A program made the position numbers and the translations under genes. Under the pieces are notes generated by a model. The model did not search any database, was not told the DNA's origin, and saw only the letters and a program-made list of their open reading frames with translations. A stretch of 42,964 nt of DNA from positions 1 through 42,964 of the forward strand of contig JAEWCF010000040.1 of assembly GCA_023390775.1 (NCBI GenBank), read 5' to 3'. The stretch comes from Bacteroidota bacterium. Its GTDB lineage: Bacteria; Bacteroidota; Bacteroidia; Flavobacteriales; Flavobacteriaceae. The stretch's first letter is position 1, and every line of letters begins with the position of its first letter. Shown here piece after piece: positions 15,249-24,033 of the stretch.

Positions 15249-16692
15249 GCGGGATCTCGTTCTTGTGGGTAAATTCGTTTGAGCGCGGATCATACGTGTA
15301 GTCCTTTACCCATTCAAGGTGGCTGGCGGCAAGTTCGGCGATCGCATCGCACACGAATTGAATTTCCCGATCGGTGGTGGTGGGGTGCACCGACATCCTG
15401 ATCCATCCCGGTTTTTCCAACAGTTCGCCGCGCGTGATCTTATCGGTCAGTTCATGCGATTTTTCCTTGTCGACGTGCAAAAGGTAGTGGCCATAGGTGC
15501 CGGCGCAACTGCATCCGCCCCGGGTCTGGATGCCAAACCGGTCATTGAGCAACTTGACGCCGAGGTTAAAATGCAGCCCGTCGATATAAAAGGAAATCAC
15601 CCCAAGCCTGTCCCGGTGCTGTCCGGCCAAAAGGTTTAGGCCCTGTACTTTTTCAAGCCTTGAGAAAACGTAATCAACCAGCTGATGTTCGCGGGCCAAA
15701 ATGTTCCGGGTTCCCATCTGCCCCTTGAGCCGGATGGCCAGCGCGGTGCGGATGGTCTGCAAAAACCCGGGCGTGCCCCCGTCCTCGCGGTCCTCGATGT
15801 CGTCGATGTACTTGTGTTCGCCCCAGGGATTGGTCCAGCTCACGGTGCCGCCGCCGGGATGATCGGGAACGGTGTTGCGGTAGAGTTTGCTGTTGAAAAC
15901 CAGGATTCCGGACGTGCCGGGCCCACCGAGGAATTTATGTGGCGAAAAGAAAATCGCATCCAGGTAACACTCGGAGTCTTCGGGATGCATGTCGATGTCG
16001 ACATACGGCGCGGAACACGCGAAGTCCACGAAGCAAAGCCCGCCCGCACGGTGCATCAGCCGGGCAATTTCATGGTACGGCGTGCGGATGCCGGTCACAT
16101 TCGAGCAAGAGGTCACCGAGGCGATCTTCACGGTGCGATCAGCAAACTGCGCAATGAGCTGCTCAAATGTTTCAAGACAGACGAGCCCCTGTGGACATGC
16201 CGGGACGACCACCACATCGGCGATGGTCTCGAGCCATGAGGTCTGGTTGGAGTGATGCTCCATGTGCGAGACGAAAACCACCGGCTTTTCAGCCGCGGGA
16301 ATTTGCGCGTACCCCCGAAGTTTTTCAGGAATCTTCATCCCCAGGATACGCTGAAACTTATTGACCACGCCGGTCATTCCGGTACCGGCCGAGATCAGCA
16401 CGTCTGCCGGCCCCGCATTCACATGGCGTTTGATAATGCGTTTTGCTTGGCGGTAAGCGATGGTCATGGCCGTTCCCGAATACGTCGTCTCGGTATGCGT
16501 ATTGGCCACAAACGGCCCGAAATCGCGTAGCATTTTCTCCTCGATGGGCCCGTAAAGGCGTCCGCTGGCGGTCCAGTCGGTGTAAATTATTTTCTTTGTC
16601 CCGAAGGGCGATTCGAACTCCTGGTCGATCCCGACGATATTCTCCCGAAAAGGCTTGAAATAGGTTTCCAGCGAAGCTGTGGCGGTTTCCAT
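15211..16692 (-). CDS. class V aminotransferase-fold PLP enzyme (cysteine desulfurase-like)
   Basis: A 493-aa PLP enzyme of the class V aminotransferase/NifS-like fold. Lys253 in FFSPHKFLGGPGTSG binds PLP. Other signatures are YTDWTASGRLYGPIE, VANTHTETTYSG, ISAGTGMTGVVNKFQ, SHMEHHSNQTSW and CFVDFACSAPYVDIDM. It is longer than ordinary SufS/IscS (about 400 aa), and no suf or isc genes are close, so a general cysteine desulfurase role is uncertain; a specialised C-S lyase or transaminase is equally possible. A late Cys-containing stretch (TRGGCSCAGTYGHYLL) sits where desulfurases carry the catalytic loop. It starts 11 nt after the glmM stop, so the two are in one operon. Confidence 0.85.
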   Translation of the reverse strand: METATASLETYFKPFRENIVGIDQEFESPFGTKKIIYTDWTASGRLYGPIEEKMLRDFGPFVANTHTETTYSGTAMTIAYRQAKRIIKRHVNAGPADVLISAGTGMTGVVNKFQRILGMKIPEKLRGYAQIPAAEKPVVFVSHMEHHSNQTSWLETIADVVVVPACPQGLVCLETFEQLIAQFADRTVKIASVTSCSNVTGIRTPYHEIARLMHRAGGLCFVDFACSAPYVDIDMHPEDSECYLDAIFFSPHKFLGGPGTSGILVFNSKLYRNTVPDHPGGGTVSWTNPWGEHKYIDDIEDREDGGTPGFLQTIRTALAIRLKGQMGTRNILAREHQLVDYVFSRLEKVQGLNLLAGQHRDRLGVISFYIDGLHFNLGVKLLNDRFGIQTRGGCSCAGTYGHYLLHVDKEKSHELTDKITRGELLEKPGWIRMSVHPTTTDREIQFVCDAIAELAASHLEWVKDYTYDPRSNEFTHKNEIPLKPSVEKWFVLD

Positions 16693-16703
16693 AAATCTTA
16701 TGG

Positions 16704-18092
16704 TTAAATGCCGGCGATTTCCTTGATCTCCCCCACGATGCGCTCGGCGAGTTCATCGGCCTGGGATTGTGTCGCGGCCTCGGTGTAGATGCGGATGATG
16801 GGTTCCGTATTGGACTTGCGCAGGTGCACCCAATTATCGGCAAAGTCGATCTTGAGCCCGTCGATGGTCTTGCAGTCCTCGCCGCGGTACTTTTCATACA
16901 TCTTCTCCAACACGAGGTCCACGTCGATCTCCGGGGTCAGCTCGATTTTGTTCTTGCTCATGAAGTACGCCGAATACGTTTTGCGCAATTCGGAAACCTT
17001 CATTCGCTTATTGGCCAGGTGTGTTAAAAAAAGCGCAACGCCGACGAGGCTGTCGCGTCCATAGTGCAGATCGGGGTAAATGATCCCGCCGTTGCCTTCG
17101 CCTCCAATGACGGCGTTGTTTTTCTTCATCATCTCGACCACGTTCACCTCTCCCACCGCGCTGGCCTCGTAGGTTCCGCCGTGAAGCTCGGTCACATCGC
17201 GCAGGGCACGTGACGACGACATATTGGAAACGGTATTGCCCGGTGTTTTCGAAAGCACGTAATCGGCGACGGCCACAAGGGTATATTCCTCGCCGAACAT
17301 CTCGCCGTCCTCGCTGATGAAGGCCAAGCGGTCCACATCGGGATCCACCACAACGCCCAGATCGGCTTTTTCACGAATCACAAATTCGCATATAGCGCCA
17401 AGGTGTTCCTTTAACGGTTCAGGATTGTGCGGAAAATGGCCATTCGGTTCGCAGTAAAGCTCCACGACCTCGACGCCCATCTTTCTCAGCAAATTGGGAA
17501 TGATTATACCTCCCGAGGAATTCACTCCGTCCACCACGACCTTGAATCCAGCGTTGCGCACGGCTTCGGCGTCGACCAGCGGCAGTTTGAGCACCTCCTC
17601 GATGTGGATGTCCATATATCGGGTGTTGGCCACGACCTTTCCCAGACTGTCGACATCGGCAAAAGTATACTCGCCCCTTTCGGCAATGGCGAGGATTTCG
17701 GCACCGTCGGCACCGCTCAAAAATTCGCCTTTTTCATTGAGCAACTTGAGCGCGTTCCACTGTTTGGGATTGTGCGAGGCGGTCAGGATGATGCCGCCGT
17801 CGGCTTTTTCCATCGGCACGGCCACCTCAACGGTCGGCGTGGTGGAGAGCCCAAGGTCAATGACATCGATCCCGAGGCCCGTCAGCGTATTGGCGACCAG
17901 GGAGTGGATCATGGGGCCCGAAATGCGCGCGTCCCGGCCAATGACGACCGTGCAGTTATCTTTATTGGAATGGGATTTTAGCCAGGTCCCGTAGGCAGCC
18001 GCAAATTTTACGGCATCAAGGGGAGTGAGATTGTCGCCGGGCTGGCCGCCAATGGTTCCGCGGATTCCCGAAATGGATTTTATAAGGGTCAT
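16704..18092 (-). CDS. glmM: phosphoglucosamine mutase
   Basis: Interconverts glucosamine-6-phosphate and glucosamine-1-phosphate on the route to UDP-GlcNAc for peptidoglycan and lipopolysaccharide. The protein is 462 aa from the ATG at 18092. The phospho-accepting Ser106 lies in LTASHNP, the magnesium loop is VDPDVDRLAF, and GEGNGGI and the C-terminal phosphate-binding RKSNTEPIIRIYTEA are present. The start GTLIKSISGIRGT-like (MTLIKSISGIRGTIG) matches family N-termini, and a strong promoter lies 19 nt upstream. An earlier in-frame start at 18251 would run through that promoter and is rejected. Phosphomannomutase activity cannot be excluded from sequence alone. Confidence 0.92.
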   Translation of the reverse strand: MTLIKSISGIRGTIGGQPGDNLTPLDAVKFAAAYGTWLKSHSNKDNCTVVIGRDARISGPMIHSLVANTLTGLGIDVIDLGLSTTPTVEVAVPMEKADGGIILTASHNPKQWNALKLLNEKGEFLSGADGAEILAIAERGEYTFADVDSLGKVVANTRYMDIHIEEVLKLPLVDAEAVRNAGFKVVVDGVNSSGGIIIPNLLRKMGVEVVELYCEPNGHFPHNPEPLKEHLGAICEFVIREKADLGVVVDPDVDRLAFISEDGEMFGEEYTLVAVADYVLSKTPGNTVSNMSSSRALRDVTELHGGTYEASAVGEVNVVEMMKKNNAVIGGEGNGGIIYPDLHYGRDSLVGVALFLTHLANKRMKVSELRKTYSAYFMSKNKIELTPEIDVDLVLEKMYEKYRGEDCKTIDGLKIDFADNWVHLRKSNTEPIIRIYTEAATQSQADELAERIVGEIKEIAGI

Positions 18093-18110
18093 GGTTCGTG
18101 CAGTTTCACG

Positions 18111-18144
18111 CAAAGATAACCTTTGCCACATAATTCGCATCAAA
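18111..18144 (-). promoter_or_regulatory. glmM operon promoter
   Basis: On the minus strand, TTTG (18141-18144 on the plus strand as CAAA) is followed after 22 nt by TATCTTTG (18111-18118 as CAAAGATA), an exact -7 match. The -7 element ends 18 nt before the glmM ATG. Confidence 0.65.
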
Positions 18145-18186
18145 ATTAGACGCCGGTCGTTTAAAATCGTACCTTCACGGGTAAAG

Positions 18187-18780
18187 ATGAACTTTTTGGC
18201 GCACATATACCTTTCAGGGGAGAATGAATTGATCAGGATCGGGAATTTCATGGCCGACGGTATCCGCGGGAAATCGTTCGAAGCCTATCCCGAAGAGGTC
18301 CGCACGGGCATCCTTCTCCACCGCGAGATCGACACCTTTACCGATGCGCATCCGCTGTTTCGGCTCGGGACCAAACGCCTGCACGCCGACTTTCATCATT
18401 ATGCGGGCGTGATCGTGGACGTTTTTTACGATCATTTCCTGGCCGCTTCATGGAACTCATACCACGAAATGCCGCTGCGTGAATTTGCCGCCACTTTTTA
18501 TGCGTCGATGCACCGGCATTACGGCCTGCTCACCGACCGCGCAAAGAATCTCCTTCCCGTGATGACCCGGCATGACTGGCTCACGAGCTATGCAACGCTG
18601 GAAGGCATTTCGGAAATCCTTCGGCAGATGGACCGCAGGACGGGAAACCGGTCCAAAATGTCCCTTTCGCCGCATTCGCTGGAACTACATTACGACCTTT
18701 ACGCCGAAGAATTCACGCAGTTTTTTACCGACATCAGGCTTATGGCCCAGCACAAATTGCAAACCGGTTTTAAAGCGTAA
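18187..18780 (+). CDS. AcpH-like acyl-carrier-protein phosphodiesterase
   Basis: A 197-aa protein of the ACP phosphodiesterase (AcpH) family, which in E. coli removes 4'-phosphopantetheine from acyl carrier protein. The opening MNFLAHIYLSGENE...IGNFMADGIRG and the downstream GILLHREIDTFTDAHP and GVIVDVFYDHFLA show the His/Asp clusters of this HD-like metal-dependent fold. The start at 18187 gives the standard N-terminus; an earlier in-frame start would overlap the glmM promoter. A weak -7-like TACCTTCA is at 18170-18177. It is divergent from glmM and followed after 12 nt by the ClC gene, probably one operon. Confidence 0.85.
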   Translation: MNFLAHIYLSGENELIRIGNFMADGIRGKSFEAYPEEVRTGILLHREIDTFTDAHPLFRLGTKRLHADFHHYAGVIVDVFYDHFLAASWNSYHEMPLREFAATFYASMHRHYGLLTDRAKNLLPVMTRHDWLTSYATLEGISEILRQMDRRTGNRSKMSLSPHSLELHYDLYAEEFTQFFTDIRLMAQHKLQTGFKA

Positions 18781-18792
18781 ATTCGCGCGTTG

Positions 18793-20613
18793 ATGAGCCC
18801 AAGAAAAGCACCTTTCCACAAAATCGCGAGCCGCCACCTTTTGCGCAGGGCCGAGGGCATCTTCTTTTTTATGAAGAGCAGGCTCTCGGACAGGCATTTC
18901 ATCTATCTTTCCAGCGTTGCGGTGGCCGTCTCATGTGCCTTGGCGGTCATCGCGCTCAAGACCTTTGCGCACTACGTTTTTGTGGGCGCCAACTATGTCA
19001 ATGCGTTTCTGAAACTTCCCTATATCAACTCGATATTGCCGGTCATCGGCATCCTGCTGACGGTATTCGTCGTGAAGCATTTGCTAGACGGTAAACTGGA
19101 AAAGGGTTCGTCGCGCATTCTCTATGCGGTCGCCAAGAAAGGCGGCGTGATGCCGCGCAAGCAGATGTACGCCCAGATCGTGACCAGCTCGCTTACGGTC
19201 GGGATGGGAGGATCGGCGGGGCTCGAATCGCCCATCACCATTACGGGAGCGGCCTTCGGGAGCAACTTTGCCCAACGCTACCGGCTTTCGCAAAAGGACC
19301 GGATCCTGCTTTTGGCCTGTGGTGTCGCGGCGGGCATCGGTGCGGCGTTCAACGCACCCATTGCGGGCGTTTTGTTCGCGATCGAGGTGGTTTTGACCGA
19401 TGTCACCATATCGGCGTTCATCCCCATCATGATCTCGGCGGCGACGGGCGCGCTGGTTTCGGGCATCATTCTCGACGACGAGGTCCTGCTCTCGTTCCCC
19501 GGGACGCACATTTTCCAATACGAGAACATTCCGTACTACATTTTGCTGGGTTTGCTGACGGGGCTCGCATCGGTCTACCACGCGCGCAACTTCCAGAAGG
19601 TCGAGAAATTCTTCGGAAGGATCAAAAACAAATCCTACCGAAGGGCGATCTTCGGGGCGTCGATACTCGCCGTGATGATCTTCTTTTTCCCGACACTCTT
19701 CGGCGAAGGCTACGAAAGCATCAAGACGCTGGCGACCGCAAATCCCGAGATTTTGCTCGACAACACGCTTTTGGAGGGCTTTCGCGACAATCCGTGGGTG
19801 CTGCTGATCTTTGTCGGGATCACGGCGCTGTTGAAGGCGTTCGCGACCGGTCTTACCCTGGGCAGCGGAGGGAACGGCGGAAACTTCGCGCCCTCGCTTT
19901 TTGTCGGTTCCTATATAGGGTTTTTCGTGGCACGGGCCGTAAACCTGACGGGGCTGACGCACCAGTTGCCGGTGGCTAATTTTACAATAGTAGGAATGGC
20001 TGGTATACTTTCGGGTCTTTTCCACGCGCCGTTGACGGCCATCTTCCTCATTGGCGAGATCACCGGAGGCTACGGATTGATGGTCCCGCTGATGATCGTC
20101 TCCTCGATCAGTTTTGCGGTTTCGCGGCAGTTCGAACGGTATTCGATGGACGTCAAGCCGCTCGCCGACAAGGGCCACGTTTTTACCAGCGATAAGGACC
20201 GCAACATCCTCTCGAACATCGATTTGCTGGCGCTTATCGAAAGGGATTATAAAAGCATTTCCAGGTCTGCGGAAGTATCGGATGCGGTACAGGTTTTTTC
20301 GGAAAATGCCCAAAATATCATCCCGGTCACCGACGATCGCAATTACCTTATCGGCATCATCGACCTTGACCAGGTGCGGCCCGTAATTTTCAATCATTAC
20401 CGCGTGAAATTCATGAAGCTGGAGGAAATCATCAGCCGGCCCCCGGAACTGATCTCGACCGAGGACGGCATCGAAACCGTAATGGAAAAATTTGAAACGG
20501 CGGGCGCCCCGGTACTCCCGGTCACCAGCAATGGAAAATTCCACGGTTTCCTGACCAAACAATCGGTATTGGAAGCCTATCGCCGCGGGCTGCGCGAAAT
20601 GGTCATCGAATAG
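18793..20613 (+). CDS. ClC-family chloride channel/transporter with CBS pair
   Basis: A 606-aa membrane protein. Residues about 35-435 are the ClC core: GGSAGLESPI contains the gating glutamate (Glu145), GIGAAFNAPIAGVLFAIE is the second signature, and GSGGNGGNFAPSLFVG the third selectivity-filter segment. Residues about 445-600 form two CBS domains (ending IETVMEKFETAGAPVLPV...GFLTKQSVLEAYRRG), which usually bind adenine nucleotides. Whether it is a channel or a proton-coupled exchanger cannot be decided. An in-frame TTG at 18790 precedes the chosen ATG. It lies 12 nt after the AcpH-like gene. Confidence 0.93.
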   Translation: MSPRKAPFHKIASRHLLRRAEGIFFFMKSRLSDRHFIYLSSVAVAVSCALAVIALKTFAHYVFVGANYVNAFLKLPYINSILPVIGILLTVFVVKHLLDGKLEKGSSRILYAVAKKGGVMPRKQMYAQIVTSSLTVGMGGSAGLESPITITGAAFGSNFAQRYRLSQKDRILLLACGVAAGIGAAFNAPIAGVLFAIEVVLTDVTISAFIPIMISAATGALVSGIILDDEVLLSFPGTHIFQYENIPYYILLGLLTGLASVYHARNFQKVEKFFGRIKNKSYRRAIFGASILAVMIFFFPTLFGEGYESIKTLATANPEILLDNTLLEGFRDNPWVLLIFVGITALLKAFATGLTLGSGGNGGNFAPSLFVGSYIGFFVARAVNLTGLTHQLPVANFTIVGMAGILSGLFHAPLTAIFLIGEITGGYGLMVPLMIVSSISFAVSRQFERYSMDVKPLADKGHVFTSDKDRNILSNIDLLALIERDYKSISRSAEVSDAVQVFSENAQNIIPVTDDRNYLIGIIDLDQVRPVIFNHYRVKFMKLEEIISRPPELISTEDGIETVMEKFETAGAPVLPVTSNGKFHGFLTKQSVLEAYRRGLREMVIE

Positions 20614-20667
20614 CTTCTTTAACAAATTGTTGGAATTTTCGCCCGATGAAACCCGCGTCGAAAACTT

Positions 20668-20675
20668 TACCTTTG
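20668..20675 (+). promoter_or_regulatory. -7 promoter element of uvrA
   Basis: TACCTTTG, an exact TAnnTTTG match, 13 nt before the uvrA ATG. No SOS-type LexA palindrome was recognised in the 75-nt gap upstream; many Bacteroidota lack a canonical one. Confidence 0.6.
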
Positions 20676-20688
20676 TGTTTTACTTGCT

Positions 20689-23523
20689 ATGATCAAAACC
20701 GATGAGCAGATCGAGGTGCTTGGCGCCCGGGTCCACAATCTCAAAAACATAGACGTCACCATCCCCCGCGAAAAACTCGTGGTCATCACGGGGCTTTCGG
20801 GCTCGGGGAAATCCTCGCTTGCCTTCGACACGATCTATGCCGAAGGCCAGCGCCGGTACATCGAGACTTTTTCGGCCTATGCGCGCCAATTCCTGGGCGG
20901 ATTGGAACGCCCCGACGTGGACAAGATCGACGGCCTCTCGCCTGTCATCGCCATCGAACAGAAAACCACCAGCAAGAGCCCGCGCTCCACGGTGGGTACC
21001 ATTACCGAGATTTACGACTTCCTCCGGTTGTTGTACGCGAGGGCATCGGATGCCTTCAGTTATGTCACGGGCGAGAAAATGGTTTCCTACACCGATGAGC
21101 AGATCCGCAGCCTGATCCTCGAACAGTACGCCGGAAAGCGCATCAATATTTTGGCACCCGTGGTCAGGGCCCGAAAAGGCCATTACGGCGAACTCTTCCA
21201 GCAGATCCTGCGGCAGGGATTCCTCCGCGCCCGGATCAACGGCGAGCTCAAGGAGATTACGCCCGGGATGAAACTCGACCGTTACAAGACGCATGACATC
21301 GAAATCGTCGTGGACCGTTTGGTGGCCGATGACACGCCCGACAACCTTCGGCGTCTGGACGAAAGCATCAACACCGCGATGGGCCATGGCGAGAACGTAC
21401 TGATGGTGCTCGACCAGGACAGCGGCGCTGTTCGTTATTTCAGCCGGAACCTGATGTGCCCGACATCAGGAATCTCATATCAGAACCCCGAGCCAAACAA
21501 CTTCTCGTTCAATTCGCCAAAGGGCGCGTGCCCCGAGTGCAACGGGCTTGGCATGGTCCACCAGATCAACCTGCAGAAGATCATCCCCGACCCGAAAAAA
21601 TCAATCAAGGCTGGCGGACTGGCCCCGCTTGGCGAGTACAAAAGCTCCTGGGTATTCAAGCAACTGGAGACCATCGGCCAGAAATTCGGCTTCAAGATGA
21701 CCGATGCGATCCAAAAGATCCCGGAGGAAGCGATGGAAGTCATTCTGTACGGCGGACGCGAAAAGTTCGACGTCGAGAGCAAGACATTGGGCATCACCAA
21801 GGAATACAAGATCGAGTTCGAGGGCATCTCGAATTTCATCAAGACGCAGTACGCCGAAAGCGAATCCACCGCGATCCGCCGATGGGCCAAGGATTTCATG
21901 GACGAGGTCCCTTGCCCGGTCTGCGAGGGGACGCGGCTCAAAAAAGAAGCACTCTATTTTAAGATCGACGGCAGGAACATCGCCGAACTCTCGGAAATGG
22001 ACATTTCCGCGCTCACCGAATGGTTTGCGACGGCTGATGAAAGATTATCTGAAAAACAACGCATCATCGGCGGCGAGATCCTCAAGGAAATCCGCGACCG
22101 GCTGGCCTTTTTGATGAATGTCGGGCTCGATTACCTGGCCCTGGCAAGGAGTTCAAGGTCGCTTTCGGGCGGAGAGGCGCAGCGCATCCGGCTGGCCACG
22201 CAGATCGGGTCGCAACTTGTGGGCGTGCTTTACATCCTGGACGAACCCAGCATCGGACTGCACCAGCGCGACAACGAGAAACTCATCCGCTCGCTCGAGC
22301 AGTTGCGCGACCTGGGCAATTCGGTACTGGTGGTGGAGCACGACAAAGACATGATCGAGCGCGCCGATCACGTGATCGACATCGGGCCGGCGGCCGGGAA
22401 ACACGGAGGGCAGATCGTCAGTGAGGGAACGCCGCAGGAAATCCTGTCGCACCATACGCTCACGGCGCAATACATCAACGGCGAAAAACAGATCGAAGTC
22501 CCTAAAACCAGGAGGCCGGGCAACGGCAAATTTTTGAAACTGACGGGCGCAACGGGCAATAACCTGAAAAATGTTTCGATTTCGATCCCGCTGGGACAAC
22601 TGGTTTGCGTGACGGGTGTTTCGGGAAGCGGAAAATCGACGCTGATCAACGAGACCCTCTACCCGATCCTCAACGCGCACTTTTTTTACGGCGTGAAGCG
22701 TCCGGCGCCCTACAAGAAGATCGAGGGCCTTGAACACATCGACAAGGTGATCGACATCGACCAGAGCCCCATCGGGCGAACGCCCCGATCCAATCCCGCC
22801 ACCTATACCGAGGTCTGGACCGAAATCCGCAACCTCTTCACCATGACCACCGAGAGCATGATCCGCGGGTACAAGGCCGGAAGATTCTCCTTCAACGTCA
22901 AGGGCGGAAGATGCGAAACCTGCGAGGGCAGCGGCGTGCGGACCATCGAGATGAATTTCCTTCCCGATGTTTACGTGGAATGCGAGACCTGCCAGGGCAA
23001 ACGATTCAATCGCGAGACCCTCGAGATCCGCTACAAGGGCAAGAACATCTCGGACATTTTGAACATGACCGTGGACGAGGCGGTTCCGTTTTTTGAGAAC
23101 ATTCCCAAGATCTACCGCAAGATCAAAACGATACAGGACGTTGGGCTTGGTTATATCACGCTCGGACAACAATCGACCACGCTTTCCGGCGGCGAGGCGC
23201 AGCGCATCAAGCTCGCAACCGAACTCTCAAAGAAAGACACCGGCAATACCTTTTACATCCTTGACGAACCCACGACCGGCCTTCACTTCGAGGACATCCG
23301 CGTGTTGATGGAAGTCATTAACAAACTGGTGGGCAAGGGCAATTCGGTGTTGATCATCGAGCACAACATGGACGTGATCAAGCTCGCCGACCACATCATT
23401 GACATGGGCCCCGAAGGCGGTAAGGGCGGCGGAACCGTCGTCGCCACCGGAACACCCGAACAGGTCGCCAAGGCCAAAAACAGCCATACCGCCGAATTCC
23501 TTAAGCGGGAACTCGCGCAATAA
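20689..23523 (+). CDS. uvrA: excinuclease ABC subunit UvrA
   Basis: Damage-recognition ATPase of nucleotide excision repair; a UvrA dimer loads UvrB at bulky lesions. Length 944 aa is normal. Two ABC modules are present: Walker A GLSGSGKS at 35-42 and GVSGSGKS at about 643-650, with ABC signatures SLSGGEAQRI and TLSGGEAQRI and Walker B ILDEPSIGLH and ILDEPTTGLH. The zinc-finger cysteines are seen in CPECNGLG, CPVCEGTR, CETCEGSG and CETCQG. It starts 75 nt after the ClC gene with its own -7 element. Confidence 0.98.
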   Translation: MIKTDEQIEVLGARVHNLKNIDVTIPREKLVVITGLSGSGKSSLAFDTIYAEGQRRYIETFSAYARQFLGGLERPDVDKIDGLSPVIAIEQKTTSKSPRSTVGTITEIYDFLRLLYARASDAFSYVTGEKMVSYTDEQIRSLILEQYAGKRINILAPVVRARKGHYGELFQQILRQGFLRARINGELKEITPGMKLDRYKTHDIEIVVDRLVADDTPDNLRRLDESINTAMGHGENVLMVLDQDSGAVRYFSRNLMCPTSGISYQNPEPNNFSFNSPKGACPECNGLGMVHQINLQKIIPDPKKSIKAGGLAPLGEYKSSWVFKQLETIGQKFGFKMTDAIQKIPEEAMEVILYGGREKFDVESKTLGITKEYKIEFEGISNFIKTQYAESESTAIRRWAKDFMDEVPCPVCEGTRLKKEALYFKIDGRNIAELSEMDISALTEWFATADERLSEKQRIIGGEILKEIRDRLAFLMNVGLDYLALARSSRSLSGGEAQRIRLATQIGSQLVGVLYILDEPSIGLHQRDNEKLIRSLEQLRDLGNSVLVVEHDKDMIERADHVIDIGPAAGKHGGQIVSEGTPQEILSHHTLTAQYINGEKQIEVPKTRRPGNGKFLKLTGATGNNLKNVSISIPLGQLVCVTGVSGSGKSTLINETLYPILNAHFFYGVKRPAPYKKIEGLEHIDKVIDIDQSPIGRTPRSNPATYTEVWTEIRNLFTMTTESMIRGYKAGRFSFNVKGGRCETCEGSGVRTIEMNFLPDVYVECETCQGKRFNRETLEIRYKGKNISDILNMTVDEAVPFFENIPKIYRKIKTIQDVGLGYITLGQQSTTLSGGEAQRIKLATELSKKDTGNTFYILDEPTTGLHFEDIRVLMEVINKLVGKGNSVLIIEHNMDVIKLADHIIDMGPEGGKGGGTVVATGTPEQVAKAKNSHTAEFLKRELAQ

Positions 23524-23534
23524 CCGAAAGTTGT

Positions 23535-23542
23535 TACTTTAG
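23535..23542 (+). promoter_or_regulatory. TACTTTAG promoter-like element before the DUF1569 gene
   Basis: TACTTTAG, a variant of TAnnTTTG that recurs ahead of other genes here, 11 nt before the ATG at 23554 and 12 nt after the uvrA stop. No -33 partner at standard spacing, so read-through from uvrA may also serve the gene. Confidence 0.4.
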
Positions 23543-23553
23543 CCCGAAAAAAC

Positions 23554-24000
23554 ATGGCTTCGATTTATGAACCCTCGGACCGGAACCTTTTACTGGCCCG
23601 AATCGACAGGCTCACGCCGCAGAATAAGGCTAATTGGGGAAAGATGAACGTGCTGGAAATGCTGGCGCACGGAGTAAAAAGCGAATCCATGATGCAGGGA
23701 GACATGGTGATCAAACCGGTTTTTATCGGGAAGATCATCGGCAAGATGATATTGAACAAAATTTTGAAGGACGATGCGCCTTTCGGGAAGAATTCGCCTA
23801 CGAGCGCGCATTTGAAATCCATCGGCCACACCGGGGACTTCGAAGCGGAGCGCGAAAACTGGAAAGCCGCCATTTCGCGTTACGCCGCATTCGACAAGCC
23901 GGGGATCGTGCATCCGTTCTTCGGAAAAATGGACCGCGACCAGATCGGGCGGTTCGCGCACAAGCACATCAATCATCACCTGCAGCAATTCGGCGTGTGA
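23554..24000 (+). CDS. DUF1569 (DinB-like) protein
   Basis: A 148-aa cytoplasmic protein of the DUF1569 family, related to the DinB/YfiT four-helix fold. Family marks are NWGKMNVLEMLAHGVKS near the start, and HPFFGKMDRDQIGRFAHKHINHHLQQFGV at the end, whose histidines (together with the early one) form the metal site typical of this fold. The function is unknown; relatives are thiol-dependent transferases. It lies between uvrA and a serine hydrolase on the same strand, 30 and 33 nt away. Confidence 0.85.
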   Translation: MASIYEPSDRNLLLARIDRLTPQNKANWGKMNVLEMLAHGVKSESMMQGDMVIKPVFIGKIIGKMILNKILKDDAPFGKNSPTSAHLKSIGHTGDFEAERENWKAAISRYAAFDKPGIVHPFFGKMDRDQIGRFAHKHINHHLQQFGV

Positions 24001-24033
24001 TCGGAACCCGTTAAACTTCACTACATTAGGGGG

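Noticed and set aside
19201..19240. Loss of the gating glutamate in the ClC protein
   Set aside because: Aligning GGSAGLESPI with GGSAGREGPI places Glu145 at the gating position; only flanking residues vary.
19084..20625. 513-codon minus-strand open frame
   Set aside because: Antisense shadow of the ClC gene; sequence is low-complexity Arg/Asp and shows no domain.
22153..23172. 339-codon minus-strand open frame
   Set aside because: Antisense shadow of uvrA.
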